From contig NZ_UTBZ01000164.1 in NCBI RefSeq assembly GCF_900580865.1, positions 186,001-250,000 of the forward strand: 64,000 bases of DNA, written 5' to 3'. The notes under the pieces were generated by a model. It had not been told where the DNA came from and made no database searches. It was given only the letters and a program-made list of their open reading frames with translations. This document shows, piece after piece, positions 51,810-61,453 of this stretch. The position numbers and the translations under genes were made by a program. Positions within the stretch are counted from its first letter, which is position 1. Every line of letters starts with the position of its first letter. The DNA is from Pseudomonas viridiflava. GTDB lineage: Bacteria > Pseudomonadota > Gammaproteobacteria > Pseudomonadales > Pseudomonadaceae.

Positions 51810-53429
51810 CTATTCCAGCAAAAGATGACGGGCGAGCCCTTCGATGTAGATTTCATCCTGGCCGTTGGGGTGTGCTTCAAAGGCCAGGTGCAGATATTCG
51901 TGGGTCAGGTCGAGGCGATCCTGCAGGGTCAGCACGCCGCGTACGTAGATGCGTTGGCGTTCGCGGTCGACGAAGGGCCGGCCGAAGGCCAGTTTGCACA
52001 CGGCGAATGTGCTGACTTCGTTGTAGCCGGTTTCGCTTTCCAGCTTCGGGCGCCAGCCGCGTCGTTGTTTTTGCAACCAGTCTTGCGCGGCAGGCAACGC
52101 TTCGCAGGAGGCGACCGGGTTGTCCCAACGGCTGAGGCTGGCGCGCGGATAGGCGTGCAGCAGAATCGCGTCGTAACGCTGACCGGCACTAGCTTGCTCG
52201 ACGGCTTGTTGCCAGGCGAGTTTGTCCGGGCCGGGTTGATCGGAGTGATAGGTGACGGTGCTACCAGCCAGCACGAGGTCTGCCGTCCATGCGGCGATGT
52301 TGCGTGAATCCACCGAAGCTGGCCGTGGTGCGACGCGTTGGCGATTGCTGCTGTCATCGATGTTCAGGCAGTCGCCGTTGCGTGTGGCGTTTTGCAGCAG
52401 ATAAGTACGAATCGCCACGGCCAACGCTTTGGCCGCTTCGGCAGGTTCCGGTTTGGCTTCGCGCTCCAGCACGCGGGCGACGTATTCTTCGCGATCAAGC
52501 CTTGCGACGAGTTTGTCGTTGAGCAGAAACAGTTCGCCATCGCTGTGGATATCCAGCGCGTTGCCATTGGCGAATTCGACGCGGTAGTCGCCCTGCAACG
52601 GGCCGGATGTCGCGAGGCGATCACCTGCTAACACCTTCGAAACTGGGTACTTCGAAAACAGGCTGACTTCGACACAACGCCCCGCCTCCTCGGGCCAGGC
52701 TGCCGGCAACACGGTCGCCAATGCTTGGCCGTAATGCCGCAAGACCATCTGACTGGTGCCTCGCCCACCCGCCCATACCGGCGCGCCATCTGCCGTCCAA
52801 CCAGCAAACCCACCCTGCCGCGACTGCGGATCCTGATCGCCGAGCCAGCTCCAGGTTTTCACCCGCAAGCGCCCGCCCAGTTCACCAACGACATTGCCAT
52901 CCGCCGCATTCAGCACCACGTCGAGCAGCACCCGCCGTGCTTGCTCCTGCGCCGGCAAAGAAGCCAAGACCCTCAGCAACTCAACCACAGAAACCCTTTG
53001 AGCCGGTTGCACCGACGTCAACTCCAGTAACCACGACGGCGCTTGCCGTGCCTGCCAATAATTCCGCCAATCCGCCGCCACAATGACCAACCGCGCAGGC
53101 TCAAAATACAACCCGCAGGATTTCACCAGCGCCTGATCACGCTCGATCCTGCCACCCGCCGCGCAGCAATAAACCTCTTCCTTCGACTGTCCGCGACATT
53201 CATACGCCGGTTCGCGCGCGCCGGTGTCCACCAGCCACGCGTAGACAAACAACTTCCACAGACTGCCCAGCGGCGCATCCAGCGATGACGGCAACGGTTC
53301 ACGGGCGATCAGTTGCGTCTGACTCAACGACAACAACTCGCCCTTGTACGCCACGCGCAATGGCTCGTCCTGCGCCGTCGCCAGCGCAGGCATCACACAC
53401 ATCAGCAGCCACAGCAGCGGCCGGCTCAT
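51810..53429 (-). CDS. magE: DUF2300 / YfaQ-like secreted protein with SpoIID-like segment
   Basis: 539-residue periplasmic protein, signal peptide ending at ATAQ. An early beta-lactamase/transpeptidase-like half (LGSLWKLFVYAW) is followed by a SpoIID-like segment (LDREEYVARVLEREAKPEPAEAAKALAVAIRTYL), suggesting contact with or cleavage of glycan. It starts 2 bases past the MagD stop and belongs to the same transcript. Enzyme activity is not proven. Confidence 0.82.
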   Translation of the reverse strand: MSRPLLWLLMCVMPALATAQDEPLRVAYKGELLSLSQTQLIAREPLPSSLDAPLGSLWKLFVYAWLVDTGAREPAYECRGQSKEEVYCCAAGGRIERDQALVKSCGLYFEPARLVIVAADWRNYWQARQAPSWLLELTSVQPAQRVSVVELLRVLASLPAQEQARRVLLDVVLNAADGNVVGELGGRLRVKTWSWLGDQDPQSRQGGFAGWTADGAPVWAGGRGTSQMVLRHYGQALATVLPAAWPEEAGRCVEVSLFSKYPVSKVLAGDRLATSGPLQGDYRVEFANGNALDIHSDGELFLLNDKLVARLDREEYVARVLEREAKPEPAEAAKALAVAIRTYLLQNATRNGDCLNIDDSSNRQRVAPRPASVDSRNIAAWTADLVLAGSTVTYHSDQPGPDKLAWQQAVEQASAGQRYDAILLHAYPRASLSRWDNPVASCEALPAAQDWLQKQRRGWRPKLESETGYNEVSTFAVCKLAFGRPFVDRERQRIYVRGVLTLQDRLDLTHEYLHLAFEAHPNGQDEIYIEGLARHLLLE

Positions 53430-53430
53430 A

Positions 53431-56400
53431 TCAGTTGACCGTGACCTGACCGAGGGCGGCTTTCGCTTCCTGGGCCTGATGCTGCGGCGCGTAGACTTGC
53501 TTGAAACGCACCGGTGGCAGGTTGAACTGGCCCTTCTGCGAGAAACGCACCAGATGGCGCAGGCGCAATTCGCCGCTCAGCGCATCGACCGGCACGGCGT
53601 AGGCCAACTGGCCCGGTTCGAAGCGCGCCTTCTCCAGCGCGGTCGGCTCGGTGCCGTCCTTGCCCTGCAACTTGATGCCCCACGTGGTGCGTTCGACATC
53701 GGCGCCCGGTGGCAGCGGCACTTCGAGCATGCCATAGCGCAGTGGTTTCGGCGCTTTGCTGGTGAGGATCACTTCGTCCAGATACAGGCTGTCGCTGGAC
53801 AGCGGCTTGGTCCCGACTGGCTCAAGTTTGAAGGTGAACGCTTCGTCGCCCGGCACCAGTCGCGACAGGCGACGGGTGATGGTCACGGCCATTGGATCGA
53901 CTGGCGGTTGCTGGGTCTGGAAGCTCAACGCCGCGCGCAGCGGACGCTCTTGCGTGCCCGACACGGTCAACACGCTTGGCACTGGCGTCGCGCCTTGCCA
54001 AGTCCAGAACATCTCACCGGTTGGACCGTAGTTTTTCTTCCAGCCTTCACCCGGCGTCAGTGCAATGGTCGGCGACGCCTGGGCGATGCTGCGTTGCAGC
54101 CAGGTCAGCGCCAGCGCACGTTCGAGGGTGGATTGCTGTGGCAACAGGCGTTGCAGCAACGCTTGCGCACGCGCCTGATCGAACGGTTGCAGCGACAGGT
54201 TCAACGCTTCGGCAAATGGCTGCGAGCTGACCGACAGACGCTGTTGCGCAGCAGCCACCTGACGATTGAATGCATCCGGCAAGGCGACTTTCGATTGTGT
54301 GGCCAGCGCTGCGGTCAACACCCGCGCCGCCGCCAGACCAAGCGCCGAATCCGGATCACTCATCACCAGACTGTCTTCGCCGTCGTCCATCAACGTCTCG
54401 GCGTTACCCTCACCGGCCTTCGCCAGATCCTCCATCAAACCGCTGAGCAACGTGTTCACCGGCAAATGCATCTGCTTGGCGAACGACAGAATCAGCGCGC
54501 GCTGTAGCAACGGCGTGTTCGGCGCTTGCTTGGCGTACACCTCCAGCACCCGCTGCCAATGCTCCGGCGGCAACGTCAACTCCAGCACCTGGCTGGCGTT
54601 CCAGTCGGCGTAGTAGGCGTAAGCAGTGAGAAACGCATCCGGCTCACCGTCGTAACCCCACCAGGTGAAACTCGCCGACGGCCCGGCCATTTGCACCAGA
54701 CGCAGACGGCTGTTCTGCATGATCAGACGCAAGCGATCGCGAATCTGCGGATTCGACGCCAACGACGGATAAGCAATGCTCAGCGGCAGCAAACGACTGG
54801 CCGTCTGCTCGACGCCGCCGTACGGATAACTCAGCAGATCATCGAGGGCAGAACGGAACAGCGCTTGCGGACTGTCATCCAGACGCAGACGAATATCGGT
54901 GGCATCGGTCGGCAGACTCAGCGCAGTGTCACCGCTGGCGACATCAAGGCTTTGCGTCTGCGTCACTTGCCAGCCATCACCCGTCGCGCTCAGACGCACG
55001 GCCAAAGCATCAGCAGTTTTGCCGTCCTGAACCAGCTCCGCCGTCCACTCACCGGAAGCCAGGGCGAACGCTGGCAGCGGCAGATAATTGATGCCGTTGT
55101 TCAGGGTCACCGGCAGGCGTTGTTCGACGCCAGCATAGTGAGTGACCAACTCAGCCTTGACCGGTTTCTCGGCCTGACTGAACGCGAACACACCGAGTTG
55201 CGGCTGATCACCCTTACGGAATTTGCTCGGCCCGCTCCACTTCAGGTACAGCGGTTTTTCCGAGCGAACGAACTGTTTCTTCTGCCCGACCTGACCGTCA
55301 TCGGCAATCGCCCGCGCGGTGATGCGCCAGCGGGTCAGCGAGTCCGGCATCTTGAAGGTAAAGCGGGTTTTACCGTCTGTTCCGGTCAACAACTCTGGCT
55401 GCCATGCGGCGGTATCGACGTCCTCACGACGCGGCCGCTCCAGCACTTTCACCCCGCGCTCGCTGCGGTTGGCTTTGCCCGGTGCGCCGGGGCTGCCCGG
55501 CAACGCGACGTCGTAACTGATGAACGACAGGCTGGCACTGGTGCGCACGTTGTTACGGCGCGGGTGATAGAAGAACTGGTCGATGGTCGGCGCGACTTCT
55601 GGTTGCAGCGCGTAGACCATTTCGTCGACGACGCTGACCGTCAGATGCGCCGGAACCGCTTTGCCGGCGAACTGCGTGGTCAAGTCAACCGTGACCGTGT
55701 CGCCCGGCAGATACACCGCTTTGTCAGTGCTGATCGCCACGTCGATTTGCGGCGCGACCACTTTGATCCCGGCGTTCTGGAAGCTGTACTGACCGCCCTT
55801 GGTGTAGAGCACGGAGAAGGTCAGATTCGGCGCGAAGTTGTCCTTCACCGGAATTCGCGCGCGGTATTGGGTGTCGCTGAGCTTTTCCAGTTTCAGCCAG
55901 TCGCCGCCCTTGGCCAGCAGCGCAGTGGCTTCGACCTTGTCGCGCTCCAGAGAAAGCAGAGCATCGCTGACCGGTTCCGGGAACGTGATCAGCGCCAGCG
56001 CTTCATCGCCAGCTTTGTACTCAGGCTTGTCGAGGACGATTTCCACGGTGCCCGGCACTGCCTTGACGCCATCGCCGGTGACCGAATGCCCGGTGGCACC
56101 GAGCACGCGACCGTGCTGATCCTTGAGTGTCAGGTTGTAAGTGCCCGGACGTTCGAAAGCCAGACTGAAGCCTTTATCCGTCGCCGCCAGTTTGCCTTCG
56201 CCCGTGCTCTGGTCCTCCAGACGCACCCAGCCATACGTGCTCGGCGTCACCGCTTTGCTCTGCTCGCTGCCGCCCTCCTTGGCGTAACTGAACGAAACCT
56301 TTTCGCCGACTGCGCTGAAACGTTGCGGCGCGTTCAGACGGAAGCTTGCCGCGCCACGGTCGATAAGGATTTCCTTGGTGGTTTTGACCCGATACGCCGC

Positions 56401-58005
56401 GCCATCGCTGGCGAACACGGTGAGCATGTAGCGGCTCGGTTTGTCGGCGGCCGGCAGGTCGAGGCTCGCGTTGCCTTTGCTGTCGGTGGTCAGTTCGGTG
56501 CTGGTCAGCTCCACCGGGAACTGCCCGAGGTATTGCAGCTCGTTGTCGACCATCGACAGTTGCTGGGCACGCAGGCTCAGGGTCAGTTTGGCGTTGACCA
56601 CCGGTTTGCCGTCCGGGTAGAGCAGCACCAGACTGCCTTTGACCGGCTCGCCGGTGCGGTAATCCTGTTTGGCCAGGTTCAGAGAAATCTCGAAGTGCGG
56701 CTTGATGTACTCCGCCACACGGAAAGCACTGCTGTAGGCCTGATCCTTGTAGTTGAACCGAATCTCGTAACCGCCCGCCACCGCGTTGTCCGGCAACTGG
56801 AAGCGGCCCTGAGTGCCAGCCTTCGAATCGAGTTTCAGGTCGAGATGTTGCAGCTCGGTACCGGTGGCATCGAGCACGCTGACCGTAACATCCGCTGCCC
56901 CCGGCAATACCGAATCCCGCGCATTCTTGAACTCGCGACCAACGATTTTCAGCGACACCCAATCACCCGGGCGATACAGCGGCCGGTCGGTGAAGGCATA
57001 CAGTTTGGTGTCGTAGATTTCGCTGTCGTAATAGAAGTTTTCCGAGACGAATACACCGCCCTCTTCGTCCTCGCCGATGACGAACGAACGCTCCGGACTG
57101 ACGTGTTTCAGGCGCAGCAAACCATCGGTATCAGTCGCACCGCTGCTCATCACACCGAGGCCGTCAGTCCACAGCACATTGACCTTCGGTACCGAACTGC
57201 CTTCGTGTTTGCGCGCCGCCCAGACCAGCAATTCGTCGCCGGCAATCTTGCTCACTGCGACGGTGTTGGAAACGAACACCATGGTGGTCGCGCGGTACTT
57301 GCCGATCAGCGCTTCGACCAGATACAGACCCGGTTTCAGATTACCCAACGGGATATAGACGTTACCCGGCGCGACACTGACGAAATCGCTGGAAGACCCA
57401 GCCAGATTGACCCCGGCCGGCGGCTCAATCGGCTTGGCTTGCCACAGCGGATAACGGAACTGGCTGACCACCGGCAGACCCGGGATCAGCGCAAATTGCG
57501 GCTGCGCGTCGTACGGTGTCGGCGCGGCGATGGCATTGCCCATCTTCAGTTCCGGCACTTCTTCGGTGACCTGTTTGCGCGACTCATAGGAGAACGCGCG
57601 CTGCATCACCCGCCGGGATTTGCGGTACCAGTTGTCCCAGAGGTACGCGAGGGTGTTGGACAAGCCTTCGCCCTTGAACTGGCCGTCACTGACCACGCGG
57701 TGCAGGTTCTTCTGGCGCTTGAGGAAATCCAGCGGTTTGTCGATCCGGTACACACGAATGTCGGCGCCACCGTACGGTTCCATGCGGAAACGACGGTAAT
57801 CACGGCCCGGCGCTTCGAGGCGCACCATTGCCTGTTCGTCGGCAGCGAAGCTGCTATCGGCCAGCAGGAAAAAGCTTTCGCCCGAGACCGGCGTGTAATT
57901 GCTCGGCTCGACCGAATCTTCAGCGTTGACGGTGGCCAATGGCAGCAACAGCGCCAGCAACAATGGAATTCGGGAGCAGAGTCGCAACATGCGGGCACCG
58001 GTCAT
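53431..58005 (-). CDS. magD: Bacterial alpha-2-macroglobulin without thioester
   Basis: 1524-residue periplasmic protease trap of the MagD/YfaS type. The start at 58005 overlaps the MagC stop (ATGA) and gives a signal peptide ending at TVNA. MG domains fill the N-terminal half, and the usual macroglobulin segments KTRFTFKMPDSLTRWRI and FRKGDQPQLGVF follow. At about residue 1063 the thioester motif CxEQ reads GVEQ (YPYGGVEQT), so no covalent trapping is possible, as in YfaS and MagD. Expected to inhibit host or self proteases by bait-region cleavage. Confidence 0.93.
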   Translation of the reverse strand: MTGARMLRLCSRIPLLLALLLPLATVNAEDSVEPSNYTPVSGESFFLLADSSFAADEQAMVRLEAPGRDYRRFRMEPYGGADIRVYRIDKPLDFLKRQKNLHRVVSDGQFKGEGLSNTLAYLWDNWYRKSRRVMQRAFSYESRKQVTEEVPELKMGNAIAAPTPYDAQPQFALIPGLPVVSQFRYPLWQAKPIEPPAGVNLAGSSSDFVSVAPGNVYIPLGNLKPGLYLVEALIGKYRATTMVFVSNTVAVSKIAGDELLVWAARKHEGSSVPKVNVLWTDGLGVMSSGATDTDGLLRLKHVSPERSFVIGEDEEGGVFVSENFYYDSEIYDTKLYAFTDRPLYRPGDWVSLKIVGREFKNARDSVLPGAADVTVSVLDATGTELQHLDLKLDSKAGTQGRFQLPDNAVAGGYEIRFNYKDQAYSSAFRVAEYIKPHFEISLNLAKQDYRTGEPVKGSLVLLYPDGKPVVNAKLTLSLRAQQLSMVDNELQYLGQFPVELTSTELTTDSKGNASLDLPAADKPSRYMLTVFASDGAAYRVKTTKEILIDRGAASFRLNAPQRFSAVGEKVSFSYAKEGGSEQSKAVTPSTYGWVRLEDQSTGEGKLAATDKGFSLAFERPGTYNLTLKDQHGRVLGATGHSVTGDGVKAVPGTVEIVLDKPEYKAGDEALALITFPEPVSDALLSLERDKVEATALLAKGGDWLKLEKLSDTQYRARIPVKDNFAPNLTFSVLYTKGGQYSFQNAGIKVVAPQIDVAISTDKAVYLPGDTVTVDLTTQFAGKAVPAHLTVSVVDEMVYALQPEVAPTIDQFFYHPRRNNVRTSASLSFISYDVALPGSPGAPGKANRSERGVKVLERPRREDVDTAAWQPELLTGTDGKTRFTFKMPDSLTRWRITARAIADDGQVGQKKQFVRSEKPLYLKWSGPSKFRKGDQPQLGVFAFSQAEKPVKAELVTHYAGVEQRLPVTLNNGINYLPLPAFALASGEWTAELVQDGKTADALAVRLSATGDGWQVTQTQSLDVASGDTALSLPTDATDIRLRLDDSPQALFRSALDDLLSYPYGGVEQTASRLLPLSIAYPSLASNPQIRDRLRLIMQNSRLRLVQMAGPSASFTWWGYDGEPDAFLTAYAYYADWNASQVLELTLPPEHWQRVLEVYAKQAPNTPLLQRALILSFAKQMHLPVNTLLSGLMEDLAKAGEGNAETLMDDGEDSLVMSDPDSALGLAAARVLTAALATQSKVALPDAFNRQVAAAQQRLSVSSQPFAEALNLSLQPFDQARAQALLQRLLPQQSTLERALALTWLQRSIAQASPTIALTPGEGWKKNYGPTGEMFWTWQGATPVPSVLTVSGTQERPLRAALSFQTQQPPVDPMAVTITRRLSRLVPGDEAFTFKLEPVGTKPLSSDSLYLDEVILTSKAPKPLRYGMLEVPLPPGADVERTTWGIKLQGKDGTEPTALEKARFEPGQLAYAVPVDALSGELRLRHLVRFSQKGQFNLPPVRFKQVYAPQHQAQEAKAALGQVTVN

Positions 58006-58652
58006 TGGGAGAGAAAGTTCAGTCGATAGACGCCGATGAAGTTGGGGTTGGCTGCGTCGGGTATCCATCGGGTGTCCTTCCATGTCATGAGTTGCTGCAG
58101 GCTTGCCGAACGCATGCCGTTGTCAGTGGGGGTGGTGGTGCCGGTGTGATAGGCGATGTAGCGGCCCATCCAGATCATCAGGTGCTGGTCGTCGCCCTGA
58201 TCGAAAAACATCAAGTCACCGGGCCGCGCCTGCGACACGTCGCGGCTGACCAAGTGGCTGTTGAACTGAATCAGTTTGATCGCGTTGACGTACGGCCCGA
58301 CCTTGCCGCCGCCCTGCTGCCATTGCTGGGCGAACTTGCGTTGCTCATCGCTGAGCGACAGCTCCGGCGGCAAATAGCGATTGGACAGGCCATTGCTGCG
58401 CAGCCATTTGTCGTCGTGGACTTTCAGCGCTTCGTTGGCAGCGAAACGTACCAGCCCGGCACAGTCCTGCTGATACCAGCGCGGGCTCGGGCCCTGGCTC
58501 AGTTGCTCTTGAGCGATGCGCACGAACCAGGCACGAAACACCTGGGATTGCGCCGGATCCAGCGTCGGCGCTTCAACGGCTCGGGCGCTCGCACTGAGTA
58601 ACAGCGCGAACAAGCCGAGGCTGCGGATCAGTGTCGTCACAGCGCTTTCCAT
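58002..58652 (-). CDS. magC: DUF1175 / YfaT-like protein (NlpC/P60-like)
   Basis: 216-residue secreted protein with signal peptide ending near ARAVE. QQDCAGLVRFAANEAL and DDQHLMIWMGRYIAYHTG carry Cys and His in the pattern of NlpC/P60 amidases. It overlaps the end of magB by 16 bases and the start of magD by 4, so translation is tightly linked. Family function is unknown; peptidoglycan or a peptide bond is the likely target. Confidence 0.85.
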   Translation of the reverse strand: MESAVTTLIRSLGLFALLLSASARAVEAPTLDPAQSQVFRAWFVRIAQEQLSQGPSPRWYQQDCAGLVRFAANEALKVHDDKWLRSNGLSNRYLPPELSLSDEQRKFAQQWQQGGGKVGPYVNAIKLIQFNSHLVSRDVSQARPGDLMFFDQGDDQHLMIWMGRYIAYHTGTTTPTDNGMRSASLQQLMTWKDTRWIPDAANPNFIGVYRLNFLSQ

Positions 58653-60349
58653 TCCAGCGGCAGCCACTGCCAGTGGCCGTCAGGCTCACTGCCTTCGGGC
58701 AAGGTCAGCGCATACTTGCCGTAGCCGCCGAGGGTGCGCAGTTTCGGAATCAAATAGGTTTGCGCGGCGTTGTAGAACACCGGCTCCATGTCCTGCGGCA
58801 GGCTGTCGAGGGTTTCCTGCTGCATCAGTTGCGCCATCGAATCCGGGCCGAAGTAGATCGGCATCAGCACATCTTTTGGCAGCACGTCAGCCATCGGCGG
58901 GAAGCGTTTGTCGAGGGTGCCAAGGGCCTTGTCGACCAGTTTGTCGTCGAGGGAAAACAGCAGCGTCGAACCGTGACGGGCGAGGCTGACTTTCATGAAG
59001 GCCTTGCCGGAAATCGCGTCCGGGTTCTCGGCGGTCTTCGCCGCATACGGGCCGAAGTTGGAGCTGACCTGACGCTGCCAGACGTGGTTCTGGCCTTCTT
59101 GCTTCTCGACCACGGGGAAGACGTTTTCTTCAACGTTGGCTTCGAACGCGCCGACCATCGAGCCAAACAGTTTGCCGAGGTCGCCATCGAGTTTGCTGCT
59201 GTCCTCATCTTTCAGACTGGCCACCAGCAATGGCGTGTACAAACGCGAATCGGCGTACCAGCACAGGCCTGCTGCGCCAGCCACGTGCTCGGTGAGGGTT
59301 TGCGCCACGGCGTCTTCGGCGCCGAGCTTCACCAGCAATGGCTTTTGCGGTTCGGCCGCGACCGGCAGGGTTACGCAGGCACTGGCGCCGAGTGGCATGG
59401 CTTGCCAGACCGGTTTGAAATCGAAGTCGGGCTGGTTTTCCAGTTCGTCCATGGCCAGATAGCTGTGCCAGCCCTTGTCATCCATGTCGAAGCGCAGCCC
59501 GGCGAAGTTCGGGATGAAGCGCTGATAGCCCATGGCGAGAACACTGGAATTGACCGACAGACGCTGCTTGGTTTCCGGAGTTTTCGCCGGCAGGCCGAAC
59601 GCTTCGGGGAAGAGTTTTTCGCCATTGAGCAGCGCCGCCAGCGCTTGTGGCGAGACGTGGCCCGACTCTTCGGAGACGCCGCTTTCCGGGTCGTAATACT
59701 TGGCCGGATTGGACAGCACCACCAGTTTGTCGCCGTGGGAGGCGAACAGCAGGGCTTTGCTGGCGTTGTAGGTCAACTGATACAGCGGAACGCTATCGCC
59801 GCCGACTTTGAGTTCGCCCATCTGGCTGAGCTGCGTGTCATCCAGCGCAACTTTCGCCAACGGCTCGAGCAGTTTCGCCAGCCCGCCGCGATCCATCACC
59901 AACAGGAAATCCTTCAAGCGACCATCCGCACCACGCCACAGCGCGACATCAGCCGGTTGATCGAAAAGCTGCTCGATCAGGCTGTCCTGCAACTTCAGAT
60001 CATGCTCGTAGATGATCCGGCGCAGACTGCCGATCAAGCCGAGGCGATCCGCATGGGTCTCGTAATAGAAGACGAAATCTTCGGTCAGCGTGGCCTTGAG
60101 GAACGGCACCGTCAGCAAGTCCTTGGGCAACTGGCTCAGCGAGCGGGTCTCCAGCAACGCGTCCGGACGACTGAGGCCAAGCTTGTCACTGGCCAATTCC
60201 GCCGGCGGTGCCTTGGGCTTGAGCAGCAGCCAGCCAAAACCTCCCGCCACGCCGGCCACCAGGCATAACCCGGCCAGCAGCAAGGGCCAGCGCCGCGAAG
60301 GTTTGGCCGCTGGCGTGTCGGCAGCCGAAGTAACAGTGTTATCGCTCAT
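58637..60349 (-). CDS. magB: DUF2138 / YfaA-like membrane-anchored protein
   Basis: 570-residue protein with one N-terminal membrane segment (WPLLLAGLCLVAGVAGGFGWLL) and a long periplasmic domain (DUF2138). It starts at MSDNTVTS (60349); the longer frame enters magA. It is thought to anchor the macroglobulin complex to the inner membrane in P. aeruginosa. No catalytic motif is visible. Confidence 0.87.
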   Translation of the reverse strand: MSDNTVTSAADTPAAKPSRRWPLLLAGLCLVAGVAGGFGWLLLKPKAPPAELASDKLGLSRPDALLETRSLSQLPKDLLTVPFLKATLTEDFVFYYETHADRLGLIGSLRRIIYEHDLKLQDSLIEQLFDQPADVALWRGADGRLKDFLLVMDRGGLAKLLEPLAKVALDDTQLSQMGELKVGGDSVPLYQLTYNASKALLFASHGDKLVVLSNPAKYYDPESGVSEESGHVSPQALAALLNGEKLFPEAFGLPAKTPETKQRLSVNSSVLAMGYQRFIPNFAGLRFDMDDKGWHSYLAMDELENQPDFDFKPVWQAMPLGASACVTLPVAAEPQKPLLVKLGAEDAVAQTLTEHVAGAAGLCWYADSRLYTPLLVASLKDEDSSKLDGDLGKLFGSMVGAFEANVEENVFPVVEKQEGQNHVWQRQVSSNFGPYAAKTAENPDAISGKAFMKVSLARHGSTLLFSLDDKLVDKALGTLDKRFPPMADVLPKDVLMPIYFGPDSMAQLMQQETLDSLPQDMEPVFYNAAQTYLIPKLRTLGGYGKYALTLPEGSEPDGHWQWLPLEWKAL

Positions 60350-60383
60350 CTTCACAAACCCAGGTTCATCCGTGACGGGATGC

Positions 60384-61175
60384 TTAATAGTTGAAAGTCT
60401 TGACCAGCAGCAGATCACCGATTGCCCGCAGGGGCACGATGAAGGTCTCGCGTTTTTCATCGACGGTGTTTTCGTTGAGCACCAGCGTGATCTGCGAGGT
60501 GATGACCTCGTTCTGGTTGCTGGTCTCCTCGAAGTTATAGCCGCCGTTGCCGAAGTTGCCCCAATAGTTGACGTAAACCAGATAGGTGCCGTGCAGCGGC
60601 GCGGTCATGGTGAACATTTCCGGGCCGGGGCCATCAACGCCATCCGGATCGAGACCACCGCCATTGCTCAGCGCCGGCCGCGCCCAGAAAGCATGCTGAC
60701 CGTCCGGCGTGACAATGTGCAGATCGAGCTCGGCTTTCGGATCGTCCCATCCCAAGACAAGACGAATCCGCGCCGGCGTGCGCAAATTGTTTGCTTCATA
60801 AAATTGCACGCGCTTGAGCGACTGGCCCTCGGCGCTGATCACTTCGACACTGTTGGAGCCGGCGCCGAACGCGTACGGCCGGGCAAAACGGCCCTGGTCG
60901 TCGGTGTACAGATTCAGTGGATTGCCATTCACCGCGAGACTGTGCGGCGGGCGCATATGACCGATGGCCTTGAGCTGGCCCTGAATCATCGTGCGATTGC
61001 GCTGGATGCCGCGATCGATCGGCGGCGTCGGATAGGCGACTTGCGGGTTTTCCGTACGATCGAGCAGGCCGTGATAGCGCCAGCCGCCCACCGGTTCCGA
61101 CAGCTCCGCACTCGGCGCGGCCCACAGCGCGGGCGCGCAGGCCAACCCGATCAGCAGCCAAAGAAATGAACGCAT
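60384..61175 (-). CDS. magA: DUF2135 / YfaP-like protein, first gene of the macroglobulin operon
   Basis: 263-residue secreted protein: signal peptide ending at ALWAA, then LVLGWDDPKAELDLHIVTPDG and YLVYVNYWGNFGNGGYNFE. ATG 61175 is preferred over a start at 61262 because it directly precedes the signal peptide. It is a paralogue of magF. The operon promoter must lie in 61176-61365, next to the Fic repeat region. Confidence 0.87.
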   Translation of the reverse strand: MRSFLWLLIGLACAPALWAAPSAELSEPVGGWRYHGLLDRTENPQVAYPTPPIDRGIQRNRTMIQGQLKAIGHMRPPHSLAVNGNPLNLYTDDQGRFARPYAFGAGSNSVEVISAEGQSLKRVQFYEANNLRTPARIRLVLGWDDPKAELDLHIVTPDGQHAFWARPALSNGGGLDPDGVDGPGPEMFTMTAPLHGTYLVYVNYWGNFGNGGYNFEETSNQNEVITSQITLVLNENTVDEKRETFIVPLRAIGDLLLVKTFNY

Positions 61176-61367
61176 GTGATGCCTCCTGCCATGCCTGAAC
61201 GAAACCTTGCACCCGATCCTCGGTACTTCACAGCGGTGAAAACTGCGTTTCGTCTGAAACACCCGTGACTGTGGGGTCGTAGAAGGCGCGAAGATTAGCG
61301 ATTCGGCGGTTTTTTAACAATCGGATACATGTGCTATTGCTTTAGGAATCAAGCCAATCCGGTGGAC

Positions 61368-61432
61368 GGTGAGCCGAATAGGCGTCATATTCGGCTCACA
61401 AAATGAGCCGAATAGCATTTCTATTCGGCTCA
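61368..61432. promoter_or_regulatory. Two tandem inverted repeats before the Fic gene
   Basis: Four copies of a 12-mer in alternating orientation: GTGAGCCGAATA (61368-61379), its complement (61387-61398), ATGAGCCGAATA (61402-61413), complement (61421-61432). Each pair has a 7-base spacer and the unit repeats every 34 bases. It ends 21 bases before the Fic ATG, an ideal place for an operator. Confidence 0.8.
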
Positions 61433-61453
61433 CGGACTCAAGGCAGGCAACGA

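Noticed and set aside
54526..58029. 1167-codon frame antisense to magD
   Set aside because: Shadow of magD; sense protein has macroglobulin motifs, antisense has none.
61403..61453. Earlier ATG for the Fic protein at 61403
   Set aside because: It lies in the inverted repeats and adds residues that mirror the repeat, with no ribosome site; the ATG at 61454 starts the conserved DUF4172 segment.
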